A DNA stretch of 64,000 nucleotides, taken from contig JAJECT010000009.1 of NCBI GenBank assembly GCA_022821845.1, forward strand, positions 30,275 to 94,274. Direction: 5' to 3'. Source of the stretch: Rhodothermales bacterium (GTDB lineage: Bacteria; Bacteroidota; Rhodothermia; Rhodothermales; VXPQ01). Below are positions 46,110-54,215 of the stretch, one piece after another. Made by a program: the position numbers and the translations under genes. The notes beneath the pieces are model-generated. The model was not told the origin of the DNA, did no database searches, and saw only the letters and a list, made by a program, of their open reading frames with translations. Every line of letters begins with the position of its first letter. The stretch's first letter is position 1.

Positions 46110-47213
46110 ATGCAACGCGTTGCCATCATTGGCGTCGGCCTGATCGGCGGATCCCTTGGCCTGGTATGGAAAAAGCAGGCGCAAGACGTTCGGATCGTCG
46201 GTTTCGACGAACCGGCCACGCTGGACAAGGCGCTTGGCATGGGGGCCCTTGACGAGGCGGCGGCTTCGGTCGAGGAGGCTGTTTCCGGCGCCCAGGTCGT
46301 CCTGCTGGCTACGCCGGTAGCGTCTGTGTTGCAATTGCTGGAGCAGATTGCGCCGCATGTCCCGCCCGGCGCCGTGGTTACGGATACGGGTTCCGTAAAA
46401 GGGCTCGTCGCCGCCCGCGCCGCGCAAGCCTTGCCGTCGCATGTTCTGTTCGTGGGCGGACACCCCATGGCGGGTTCCGAACGTCGGGGAATCGACCAGG
46501 CGGATGCGCTGCTGTTCGAAAACGCGGCGTGGGCGCTTTGTCCCCCGGACGCAATGGACGTTTCGGCCCTGAAACGGGAGCAAGCCGCGTTTCTGGACCT
46601 GATCGAGGCGACGGGGGCGCGCGTGCTCATGCTCTCCCCCGCCCGCCACGACCGCATCGCCGCGCTCGTTAGCCACCTGCCGCAGTTGCTTGCCGTCGCG
46701 CTGATGAACCATGTGGCCGAGGAAAACGGATGCGACGAGGCGTTTCTTCAGCTGGCCGCCGGGGGGTTCAGGGACATGACCCGCATCGCCTCCTCCCCGT
46801 TCGACGTATGGAGCGATATTCTTGCGACGAACGACGCCCGCATTCTGGAAGCGCTCGATTCGTTCGCCGCGCGCATGGACCTTGTTCGCGCAGAAATCGC
46901 CGGCGGCGCCATGAACGCGTTGCAAGACCGGTTCGGGGACGCCCGATCCGCGAGGGAAACGATTCCGCGCAACACGAAGGGCTTTCTGCAACCGCTTGCG
47001 GACGTGTACGTCTATGCGAAGGACGATCCGGGCGAGCTGTTTTCGATTACGAAGACTCTGTACGAGGCGTCCCTGAATATCAAGGATATTGAACTTCTCA
47101 AGATTCGCGAAGGAACCGGCGGCGCGTTCCGCATGGGTTTCGCAGAAGACGAGACGGCGACGGCGGCCGCCCAAACCCTGAACCGCGCCGGGTATACGGC
47201 CTGGCGTTTGTAA
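46110..47213 (+). CDS. tyrA: Prephenate dehydrogenase with C-terminal ACT domain
   Basis: A 367-residue TyrA converting prephenate to 4-hydroxyphenylpyruvate for tyrosine. The Rossmann start VAIIGVGLIGGSLGLVWK (about 4-21), TDTGSVKGLV (about 91-100) and GGHPMAGSERRGIDQAD (about 116-132) are typical, with HDRIAALVSHLPQLLA (about 181-196). An ACT domain at about 296-367 (VYVYAKDDPGELFSITKTL) should give feedback control by tyrosine. It is 46 nt after clpC and 22 nt before gcvT. Confidence 0.94.
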   Translation: MQRVAIIGVGLIGGSLGLVWKKQAQDVRIVGFDEPATLDKALGMGALDEAAASVEEAVSGAQVVLLATPVASVLQLLEQIAPHVPPGAVVTDTGSVKGLVAARAAQALPSHVLFVGGHPMAGSERRGIDQADALLFENAAWALCPPDAMDVSALKREQAAFLDLIEATGARVLMLSPARHDRIAALVSHLPQLLAVALMNHVAEENGCDEAFLQLAAGGFRDMTRIASSPFDVWSDILATNDARILEALDSFAARMDLVRAEIAGGAMNALQDRFGDARSARETIPRNTKGFLQPLADVYVYAKDDPGELFSITKTLYEASLNIKDIELLKIREGTGGAFRMGFAEDETATAAAQTLNRAGYTAWRL

Positions 47214-47235
47214 TTCGAGCCTACCTGCGGGAGCC

Positions 47236-48351
47236 ATGGAAAACGCATCGCTTCAGAAAACGCCGCTTTATGATCGGCATGTTGCGCTTGGCGGGCGCAT
47301 GACGCCGTTCGCGGGCTACGAAATGCCGCTGCGTTATCCCGCCGGCACCCTTGAAGAACATCGGGCGACGCGGCGGGCGGCGGGCCTTTTCGACGTAAGC
47401 CATATGGGCGAAGTCCTCGTGCGCGGCCCGCACGCCGCCGAGTGCGTAGACTACCTGATTACCAACGACGCGGCATCGATGCAGCCTGGCCAGGCGGTCT
47501 ATGCTTGCATGTGCCTGGAAAGCGGTGGCATTGTGGACGATTTGATCGTATACCGCCTGGCCGAGGACGAATACCTGCTGGTGATCAACGCGGCGAACCG
47601 GAGCAAGGATTTCTTGTGGATGATTCGGAATAATCCGGCGAAGGCGATTATCGAGGACGTGTCCGACCGCATCGCGCTCATCGCCCTTCAGGGTCCGCGG
47701 GCCCGGGGGATCGCCGAAGCCGCCATCGGCGAAGACGCGGTCGGGCTGAAACCTTTCCGGTTCCGGCGTATTTCCGGCGGCTTTTTGGCCGGGTCGGCTT
47801 TTGCTATCGTTTCCGCGACGGGGTATACGGGCGAGCCGGGCGTTGAAATCTATTGCGATGCGGGCGCGGCGGGGTCTGTCTGGGACGCGCTGCTCGAAGC
47901 CGGGGCGGACGAGGGACTGCAACCGGCGGGCCTCGGGGCTCGGGACACCCTGCGCATGGAAGCCGGATTTTGTTTGTACGGAAACGACATTACCGACGAA
48001 ACCCACCCGTTCGAGGCCGGGCTGGGCCGGTTCGTACGGATGGAAAAGGACGATTTCATCGGAAAATCCGCGCTGGAACGCGCCCGCGAAGAAGGGCTTT
48101 CCCGCAAACTGATTGCGTTCGTCGTCGAGAAGCCGGGCGCCGTGCCGCGAAGCGGGTACGCCCTCTCCACGCCGGCAGGCGCGGGCGTGGTGACCAGCGG
48201 CGCCCAGTCGCCCTTGCTTGGGCGCGGCGTCGGCCTGGGATACGTGCCTGCGGATCCGTCCAGCGCCGCGCCGGGCGCCCCACTGGACATCGCCATCCGG
48301 TCCCGCGTCGCGCGCGCCGTCGTTAAACGCCCGCCCTTGCATAAAAATTGA
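47236..48351 (+). CDS. gcvT: Glycine cleavage system T protein (aminomethyltransferase)
   Basis: A 371-residue GcvT, which transfers the methylene group from the H-protein to tetrahydrofolate and releases ammonia. KTPLYDRHVALGGRMTPFAGYEMPL (about 8-32), AGLFDVSHMGEV (about 49-60), the catalytic aspartate region LITNDAASMQPGQAVY (about 74-89), TGYTGEPGVEIYC (about 196-208) and ARDTLRMEAGFCLYGND (about 235-251) are clear. gcvH and gcvP are elsewhere. With the 5-formyltetrahydrofolate cyclo-ligase at 62.5 kb it belongs to one-carbon metabolism. Confidence 0.96.
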   Translation: MENASLQKTPLYDRHVALGGRMTPFAGYEMPLRYPAGTLEEHRATRRAAGLFDVSHMGEVLVRGPHAAECVDYLITNDAASMQPGQAVYACMCLESGGIVDDLIVYRLAEDEYLLVINAANRSKDFLWMIRNNPAKAIIEDVSDRIALIALQGPRARGIAEAAIGEDAVGLKPFRFRRISGGFLAGSAFAIVSATGYTGEPGVEIYCDAGAAGSVWDALLEAGADEGLQPAGLGARDTLRMEAGFCLYGNDITDETHPFEAGLGRFVRMEKDDFIGKSALERAREEGLSRKLIAFVVEKPGAVPRSGYALSTPAGAGVVTSGAQSPLLGRGVGLGYVPADPSSAAPGAPLDIAIRSRVARAVVKRPPLHKN

Positions 48352-48476
48352 CGGTTTGTTGCATATTGCGGCACGCCGCGGCGTATCTTGGGGCACGCTG
48401 ATCTTCGTGGACCTGATCGGCGCATGCCCGCTTCGTTGTTTTCGCCGTTTTTCTTTCCCCTGTCCGTTCCGTCGCC

Positions 48477-49223
48477 ATGCACGCCGAAGTATTTATCACG
48501 GCCCAGTCCGTACCGGAAAAAGAAACGGGAACGCATGTCGTCGTTGCGATCGACGTGCTTCGGGCTTGCTCTACCATTGTCACCGCCCTGTGCCGGGGGG
48601 CGCGCGGCGTCGTGCCGGTTCCCGACCTGGATCACGCCGCGAAAATCGCTTCGAACCTTGACCCTTCGAGCTACCTGCTGGGGGGCGAACGCGGCGGGTA
48701 TCGCATAGACCAGTACCATTGCGGCAACTCCCCGCTCGAATATACCCGCGAGGTCGTACGGGGGCGAACCGTCATTCTCAGTACGACCAACGGGACGGTC
48801 GCAATGCACAAGGGGCGAAAAGCCGAATGTTTGCTGGTCGGGTGTTTCCTGAACATTGATCGGGTAGTCGAGGCGGTCTGTGCGTCGGGCCGCGACCTGA
48901 TTATTATTTGCTCCGGCCAGAAAGGACAGGTTTCTCTTGAAGACACGCTGTGCGCGGGATACCTGCTGGACAAGTTATGGAATGGCGCGCCCCCTGCCGG
49001 CGTTTCCGACGCAACGCGCATGGCCTTTGCCTTGTACGACAGCCACCGCCACTGCCTGGACGCTGCCTTGCGCGAGGGCGCCCATGCGCAATGGCTTGCC
49101 TCGAAGGGATTCAAGGAAGACGTAGACTATTGTTTTCGGTTCAATGCCTTGCCCGTAGTTCCCCGTTACCGGGACAACCGGATTGTGCTGGACAAAAAGG
49201 AACTGAGCCGTATCGCCGCGTAA
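48477..49223 (+). CDS. comB: 2-phosphosulfolactate phosphatase (ComB family)
   Basis: A 248-residue Mg2+-dependent ComB-type phosphatase. VVVAIDVLRACSTIVTAL (about 21-38), LLGGERGGYRIDQYHCGNSPLEYT (about 67-90), VILSTTNGTVAMHKG (about 98-112), IICSGQKGQVSLEDTLCAGYLLD (about 142-165) match the family. It hydrolyses 2-phosphosulfolactate to sulfolactate. In archaea this leads to coenzyme M; in bacteria the role differs, and in Salinibacter-like organisms a link to sulfonate metabolism or sulfonolipids is conceivable but unproven. No other sulfolactate genes are adjacent. A degenerate copy of the CTTCGTGGAC element lies at 48404-48428 upstream. Confidence 0.88.
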   Translation: MHAEVFITAQSVPEKETGTHVVVAIDVLRACSTIVTALCRGARGVVPVPDLDHAAKIASNLDPSSYLLGGERGGYRIDQYHCGNSPLEYTREVVRGRTVILSTTNGTVAMHKGRKAECLLVGCFLNIDRVVEAVCASGRDLIIICSGQKGQVSLEDTLCAGYLLDKLWNGAPPAGVSDATRMAFALYDSHRHCLDAALREGAHAQWLASKGFKEDVDYCFRFNALPVVPRYRDNRIVLDKKELSRIAA

Positions 49224-49296
49224 CGCGCGCAAGACACGCCCCGGGCCGCCTTGCGGGCAGACGTGGTTTTTTCGTCGGTTCGCAGTACCTTGAAGG

Positions 49297-51744
49297 ATGG
49301 CTTTACCCTCAGGAAAAAAACATAACCGGCGGCAGGTCCCCGGCGACAAGGCTCCCGGCGCGTCCGCGGGCCGCATGCACGAGGTGCTTGGCCTGGTTTC
49401 GATGACCCTGGCCTTTCTGGTTTGCCTGGCCCTCGTCACCTACCAGGCTGCCGACGACATCATCGTTCGAAGCAGCACGCCGCGCGACCTGTTCGTTCCG
49501 GGAGAAAATCAGGCGGCGAATATGCTCGGCCTGGCGGGTGCCTGGATCGCGTACTGGTTCGTGCCGCGTTTTCTGGGCTATCCGGTCGTATTGCTGTCGG
49601 GATTTTTTTGCATGACGGGCTATCTGCTGTTCCGCCGCCGCGCAAGCGTCAAACTGGTTTCGACGGGCCTGCTCGTTTTTGCCGTTGTTTTCGCCTCGGC
49701 GGCCTTTTTCGGCTGGACCGCACGGGTCTTCGACGTGGAACTTGCCCTGTGGAGCGGACGGCTTGGCCTGGGCGTGGCCGGATGGCTCCAGCACGTTTTC
49801 GGCGAGGTCGGGTCGGCGGCGATGCTTGCTTTGTGCCTTGCCGTGGCGTTTTTGTTGCTGGCCGAACCCGATTTGCAGGCCCTTTTCGACAAGGTCGGAG
49901 CCTGGAACGCCTCCAGGAAAGCCGCTGCCGCAACGCGCCGCGCCGCGCGCAAAAAACAGTTGGAAGAAAAGCGCAAGAACCGGGCGGAGAAACAAGCTGC
50001 GCGGAAAAAGAAGAACGAGCGCCCTGCCCAAACGGCTCCCGAGACGCCTTCTCCCTCCGGGGCGGCTGCTGCCCGAACCTCCTCGTCGCCTGCCGCAGAG
50101 GGATCAGGCCGTACGCTGAACGATGCGTTTCGCGGCGACGCCCCGCCTGCCCCGGATCCCGAAGACGCGCCCGAAAAGGATATTGCAATACATGTACAGG
50201 AGCGCATAGAGGAGGAACACGCCAGCAAGGTGCAGCGGAGCATGGATATTCCCGACGAAAAGATTGCGCGCGCGTATCGTTTCCCCCCGGTAAAGTTGCT
50301 GGACGCCCGCGACGCCGCCGAAATTCCCATCGACTACGACGAACTGGAAGAAAACAAACGGATCCTGCTCGACAAACTCGATACGTACGGCATTGAAATA
50401 CGGGAGATCAACGCCATTGTGGGGCCGACCGTGACGTTATACGAATTGACCCCGGCGCCGGGCGTCAAGATCAACCGCATCACGGCCCTCGAGAACGATC
50501 TGGCCATGGCGATGGCTGCGAGGGGCATCCGGATTATTGCGCCGATCCCCGGAAAATCCGCCGTGGGCGTGGAAATACCCAATCGTCGCCGCGAACTTGT
50601 CCGTATCCGCGACGTGATCGGCACCGCCCGATTCCGGGATTCCGATATGGCGTTGCCCGTGCCCGTGGGCAAAACCATCGAGGGCGAAGTATTCATGATC
50701 GACCTGGCGAAACTGCCCCACCTGCTTATCGCAGGCGCGACGGGATCAGGGAAATCGGTGGGGCTCAACACCTTGATTACCGGGCTGATTTATGCCTGCC
50801 ACCCCGCGAATTTGAAGTTCGTCATGATCGATCCCAAAAAGATCGAGTTGCAGCAATACAAATACATCGCGAATCATTATGTGGCGATGCCGGAAAACAG
50901 CGAGGAGCCGATCATTACGGACGTGAGCCAGGCGCTGGGCGTGCTCAAGTCCTGCGAGCGCGAGATGGAACTGCGTTACGATCTGTTTGCCGCCGCCCAG
51001 GTTCGCTCCATCAAGGATTACAACGACAAGGTGCGCTCCGGGCGCGCGGAAACAGAGGATTCCCTTCGCCATTTGCCCTATATCGTCGTGATCATAGATG
51101 AACTGGCCGACCTTATGATGTTGGCGGGCAAGGATATAGAGGCCCCTATAGCCCGCCTCGCCCAGATGGCCCGCGCCGTGGGCGTACATCTTGTTCTGGC
51201 TACGCAGCGTCCGTCCGTCGATGTGATTACGGGGTTGATCAAGGCGAATTTTCCGGCCCGCATCGCGTACCAGGTGGCTTCCAAGGTAGATTCCCGAACC
51301 ATTCTCGACCAGAACGGCGCGGAAGGACTCGTAGGCAACGGAGACCTTTTGTATATGCTCGGCAGCCGGGCCGTCCGGTTGCAGGGGCCGTATATCGCTT
51401 CGGAAGAAGTGGATCGCATCGTGGATTTCGTGGCGAAACAGCAAGGAGCCGGGCCCTACGCGCTTCCTCCCTTCGGAGACGAGGCAGGTCCGGGGGCGGC
51501 GGGCGGCATGGAGGATACGGATCCGTTCTTCGAAGAAGCCGCCCGGATTCTTGTGCGCGCCCGGCAGGGGTCGGTTTCGCTGCTGCAACGCAAGTTGTCC
51601 ATCGGATACACGAGGGCCGCCCGCATTGTAGATCAACTCGAGAAAGCAGGCGTAGTGGGCCGTTTCGCAGGATCCAAGGCGCGCGACGTGCTGGTGGAGT
51701 CCGAGGAGGAACTGGAGGCCTTGCTTGCCGACATTGGAGATTAA
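49297..51744 (+). CDS. ftsK: DNA translocase FtsK/SpoIIIE
   Basis: An 815-residue septal DNA pump. Four to five membrane segments lie within residues 27-190. A Lys/Arg/Ala-rich then Pro/Ser-rich linker runs to about 300, with an alpha/beta motor after it: Walker A GATGSGKS at about 480-487, Walker B VVIIDELADLMML at about 596-608, and TQRPSVDVITGLIKANFPARI at about 640-660. The winged-helix gamma domain that reads KOPS sites forms the last ~65 residues (QRKLSIGYTRAARIVDQLEKAG). It moves chromosome ends through the septum and activates XerCD dimer resolution. purK follows by 12 nt. Confidence 0.96.
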   Translation: MALPSGKKHNRRQVPGDKAPGASAGRMHEVLGLVSMTLAFLVCLALVTYQAADDIIVRSSTPRDLFVPGENQAANMLGLAGAWIAYWFVPRFLGYPVVLLSGFFCMTGYLLFRRRASVKLVSTGLLVFAVVFASAAFFGWTARVFDVELALWSGRLGLGVAGWLQHVFGEVGSAAMLALCLAVAFLLLAEPDLQALFDKVGAWNASRKAAAATRRAARKKQLEEKRKNRAEKQAARKKKNERPAQTAPETPSPSGAAAARTSSSPAAEGSGRTLNDAFRGDAPPAPDPEDAPEKDIAIHVQERIEEEHASKVQRSMDIPDEKIARAYRFPPVKLLDARDAAEIPIDYDELEENKRILLDKLDTYGIEIREINAIVGPTVTLYELTPAPGVKINRITALENDLAMAMAARGIRIIAPIPGKSAVGVEIPNRRRELVRIRDVIGTARFRDSDMALPVPVGKTIEGEVFMIDLAKLPHLLIAGATGSGKSVGLNTLITGLIYACHPANLKFVMIDPKKIELQQYKYIANHYVAMPENSEEPIITDVSQALGVLKSCEREMELRYDLFAAAQVRSIKDYNDKVRSGRAETEDSLRHLPYIVVIIDELADLMMLAGKDIEAPIARLAQMARAVGVHLVLATQRPSVDVITGLIKANFPARIAYQVASKVDSRTILDQNGAEGLVGNGDLLYMLGSRAVRLQGPYIASEEVDRIVDFVAKQQGAGPYALPPFGDEAGPGAAGGMEDTDPFFEEAARILVRARQGSVSLLQRKLSIGYTRAARIVDQLEKAGVVGRFAGSKARDVLVESEEELEALLADIGD

Positions 51745-51756
51745 GGATACGGGTTT

Positions 51757-52890
51757 ATGTCGTCTTTTCCTGTCGTAGGCATTCTTGGCGGCGGACAACT
51801 GGCCCGGATGACCGCCCTCGCCGCGCGGCGCATGGGTTTCGGCGTCCGTTTTTTGCTCCCGGAACCGGCGGGGCCGGTCGAGCACCTTGGGCCGTCTTTC
51901 GTGGGCGACTGGACCGACCCCGACCTTCTTCGCGCATTCGGCATGGGCTGCGCCGTGGTGACGGCCGAGAGCGAATGGGCGCCGGTCCACGAAGCGGAGG
52001 CGGCCCTGCAAGGGCAGGTTCCTGTTCGTCCCGGCTCCTTTACGCTGGATATTATCCGGCACAAGGGCCGCCAAAAAACCTGGTTGCGCAATGCCGGACT
52101 GCCTGTGCCCGCGTTCGCCTGTTGCGCCACGCTCGAGGAGGCCCTGCGCGCCGCGAACCGGCTCGGATATCCCGCGCTCGCCAAAAAATATACCCACGCC
52201 TACGACGGCTACGGCAACCGGACCGTCCATTCGGACGAAGAACTTCGCGCGGCATGGGAAAGCCTCGCGGCGGAAGACGGCCTGCTGGTAGAAGCATTCG
52301 TTGCGTTTGGGCGGGAACTCTCCGTGCTGGTGGCGCGCCGCCCCGGGGGCGAGCACGTCGCGTATCCCGTGGCGGATACGGAGCAGCGCGATCATCGGTG
52401 CTATGCGGTAGAAGCGCCTTCCCGCATTGCGGACGCCGAGGCGCGGGAAGCGCAGCGAATCGGCCTTGCCGCCGTGGAGGCCGTTCGGGGAACGGGGCTG
52501 GTCGCCGTAGAACTTTTTCATGCGGAAGACGGGCGCCTCCTGATCAACGAGTTGGCTCCGCGCCCGCACAATACGGGACATTATTCTATCGAGGGCAGTC
52601 ATACGTCCCAATTCGAAAATCATCTTCGGGCGGTGCTGGATATGCCGCTGGGGGATCCGTCCCTGCGCGCTCCCGTCGCCGTCATGGTCAACGTATTGGG
52701 CCATCGCGACGCCGCGGCGTCCCCCGGAGGATTGGAGGAGGCGCTGTCGGTCCCCGGCGCGGCGGTGCATGTGTACGGCAAAACGGAAACCAGAACGAAT
52801 CGTAAAATGGGGCATGTCACGGTTACGGGCGACGACCGCCGCGACGTTCGCCAGCGCGCCGAGCAAGCCGCCGCCCGCCTTCGCTTGTAA
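51757..52890 (+). CDS. purK: N5-carboxyaminoimidazole ribonucleotide synthase
   Basis: A 377-residue ATP-grasp enzyme acting on AIR and bicarbonate. VVGILGGGQLARMTALAARRMGF (about 5-27) is the family start; LAKKYTHAYDGYGN (about 142-155) holds the ATP-grasp loop, with VEAFVAFGRELSVLVARR (about 178-195) and the metal/ATP site FHAEDGRLLINELAPRPHNTGHYSIEG (about 251-277). purE follows after 39 nt, the usual PurKE pair for AIR to CAIR. Confidence 0.96.
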   Translation: MSSFPVVGILGGGQLARMTALAARRMGFGVRFLLPEPAGPVEHLGPSFVGDWTDPDLLRAFGMGCAVVTAESEWAPVHEAEAALQGQVPVRPGSFTLDIIRHKGRQKTWLRNAGLPVPAFACCATLEEALRAANRLGYPALAKKYTHAYDGYGNRTVHSDEELRAAWESLAAEDGLLVEAFVAFGRELSVLVARRPGGEHVAYPVADTEQRDHRCYAVEAPSRIADAEAREAQRIGLAAVEAVRGTGLVAVELFHAEDGRLLINELAPRPHNTGHYSIEGSHTSQFENHLRAVLDMPLGDPSLRAPVAVMVNVLGHRDAAASPGGLEEALSVPGAAVHVYGKTETRTNRKMGHVTVTGDDRRDVRQRAEQAAARLRL

Positions 52891-52929
52891 CGCAACGCCT
52901 TCCTTATCCTTACGCATCTTCGACGAATC

Positions 52930-53442
52930 ATGGCTCTTGCAGGCATTACCATGGGATCCCGCTCGGATCTCCCCGTTATGGCCGACGCGGCGGACGTGCT
53001 GCGCGCGCTGGACATACCGTTTGAGATTCGCGTGCTTTCCGCCCACCGCACGCCCCATCATATGGGAGAATACGCGCGCACGGCGCATACGCGCGGCGTA
53101 CGGGTCATTATTGCGGGCGCGGGAGGCGCCGCCCACCTGCCCGGAATGATTGCCGCCTGGTCTCCCCTGCCGGTGATCGGCGTTCCCGTGCCGGGGAAAA
53201 AACTGGACGGCCTCGACGCCTTGCTGTCTATCGTGCAGATGCCGCGCGGCGTTCCGGTCGCTACCGTGGCGATCGGCGGCGCCCGCAACGCCGGACTGCT
53301 CGCCGCGCAGATTATCGGCGCTTCCGACCCGGCTGCGCTCGACCGCATCGTAGCGTACAAGGCGCAAATGGTTCGGCAGGTCGAGGAAATGGACGCTTCC
53401 GTGGCCGCCGCACTGGAGGAAATGCTCCAAAAATCCGATTGA
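52930..53442 (+). CDS. purE: N5-carboxyaminoimidazole ribonucleotide mutase
   Basis: A 170-residue class I Pur[18 protein letters not shown] (about 4-20), [15 protein letters not shown] (about 38-52), [29 protein letters not shown] (about 59-87) and [19 protein letters not shown] (about 106-124) are typical. It moves the carboxyl group of N5-CAIR to give CAIR, used by PurC. It ends the purKE unit. The sequence TTATCCTTACG at 52909-52919 recalls the recurrent element but is probably chance. Confidence 0.96.
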   Translation: MALAGITMGSRSDLPVMADAADVLRALDIPFEIRVLSAHRTPHHMGEYARTAHTRGVRVIIAGAGGAAHLPGMIAAWSPLPVIGVPVPGKKLDGLDALLSIVQMPRGVPVATVAIGGARNAGLLAAQIIGASDPAALDRIVAYKAQMVRQVEEMDASVAAALEEMLQKSD

Positions 53443-53502
53443 CGCCGCCGGGCCGGGGCGACGACCGCAAACGGCAACCTTATTTTTTTAAGTCCAGATT
53501 TT

Positions 53503-53520
53503 TTGACCTTAAAATGTCAA
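53503..53520. promoter_or_regulatory. Palindromic candidate operator upstream of hicBA
   Basis: TTGACCTTAAAATGTCAA is an 18-bp sequence with TTGAC/GTCAA arms around an A+T-rich centre, about 88 nt before the HicB start. Toxin-antitoxin operons are commonly autoregulated, so it could be the operator or part of the promoter. The region is visibly A+T-rich compared with purE. Confidence 0.35.
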
Positions 53521-53607
53521 TAAACAGGAACCAGCAGTAGGGATTATTGTACTCCTTTCTACCGCTTGGACCACTACGAGAGCAACCATAACAAGGAGGA
53601 CCAGGGC

Positions 53608-53925
53608 ATGTATCCGAAAGACAGCGTTTTCATGGTAACGGTAATCATCGAAAAAGACGAGGACGCTTTTCATGTACATAGCCCAGACCTAAAAGGGCTG
53701 CACATTTGCGCGGAAACCAGGGAGGAAGCACTGAATGCTGCAGCACACGGAACAATAGCGTATCTGGAAACGATGATCGACCAGGGGCTACCGATTCCGT
53801 CAACCGTAGTACAGCATAAGCCTCGGAAGCGTGCTTATCGTGTCCGCCGGAATGCAGAAATTCATAATTTGCTCTTACCTCGCTATGAGTACTTACCCCA
53901 AGCACGTATGGGCTCAACTGCGTAG
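53608..53925 (+). CDS. hicB: HicB-family antitoxin-like protein
   Basis: A 105-residue protein. The ATG at 53608 is chosen because AAGGAGG (53593-53599) stands 8 nt before it, one of the very few strong Shine-Dalgarno sequences here; an ATG 14 codons earlier has none. MVTVIIEKDEDAFHVHSPDL, GLHICAETREEALNAA and HGTIAYLETMIDQGLPIP match the partly degraded RNase-H-like HicB fold. No C-terminal DNA-binding domain is evident; instead there is a basic tail (KPRKRAYRVRR). It overlaps hicA by 41 nt. A+T-rich composition and the RBS suggest recent acquisition. Confidence 0.8.
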   Translation: MYPKDSVFMVTVIIEKDEDAFHVHSPDLKGLHICAETREEALNAAAHGTIAYLETMIDQGLPIPSTVVQHKPRKRAYRVRRNAEIHNLLLPRYEYLPQARMGSTA

Positions 53926-54187
53926 CACTACAAATGAGGAATTTGAGAAGGCCCTGCTCAAGGATGGAGGCTGGGTCCGACAGAAAAGATCTGGGGCTGT
54001 TCAGATATACTTGCATCCCGACCGGCCACAAGGAAAAAACATAGTCTCTATCCATATGCATCCCAAGCAAACTATCCGACGGGGTACATTGAAGGCCATG
54101 CTGCAGGCGGCTGGGCTGGAAACGGAAGATGACTTGGTACGCGTTGGCCTTATCAAGGCGCAAAAAGGGAAGCGTCAAAATCGTTAA
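53885..54187 (+). CDS. hicA: HicA-family mRNA interferase-like protein, catalytic histidine not evident
   Basis: A 100-residue protein starting MSTYPKHVWAQLRSTTNEEF at 53885. The double-stranded-RNA-binding-like fold of HicA is recognisable: EEFEKALLKDGGWVRQKRSG, IYLHPDRPQGKNIVSIHMHP and IRRGTLKAMLQAAGL. HicA toxins carry a catalytic His in a G-S-H/N-H segment; here the corresponding place reads RSGAVQIY, so the residue seems replaced. It may be inactive, use another residue, or be a non-toxin relative. The N-terminus is about 20 residues longer than usual. The antitoxin gene comes first. The gene ends 28 nt before the convergent GWxTD gene. Confidence 0.72.
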   Translation: MSTYPKHVWAQLRSTTNEEFEKALLKDGGWVRQKRSGAVQIYLHPDRPQGKNIVSIHMHPKQTIRRGTLKAMLQAAGLETEDDLVRVGLIKAQKGKRQNR

Positions 54188-54215
54188 CGTCAATTTTAAA
54201 GCTAACGCCCCCCCT

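Noticed and set aside
50746..53430. An 894-codon minus-strand frame across ftsK, purK and purE
   Set aside because: It runs through three well-supported plus-strand genes and has no family motifs; a composition artefact.
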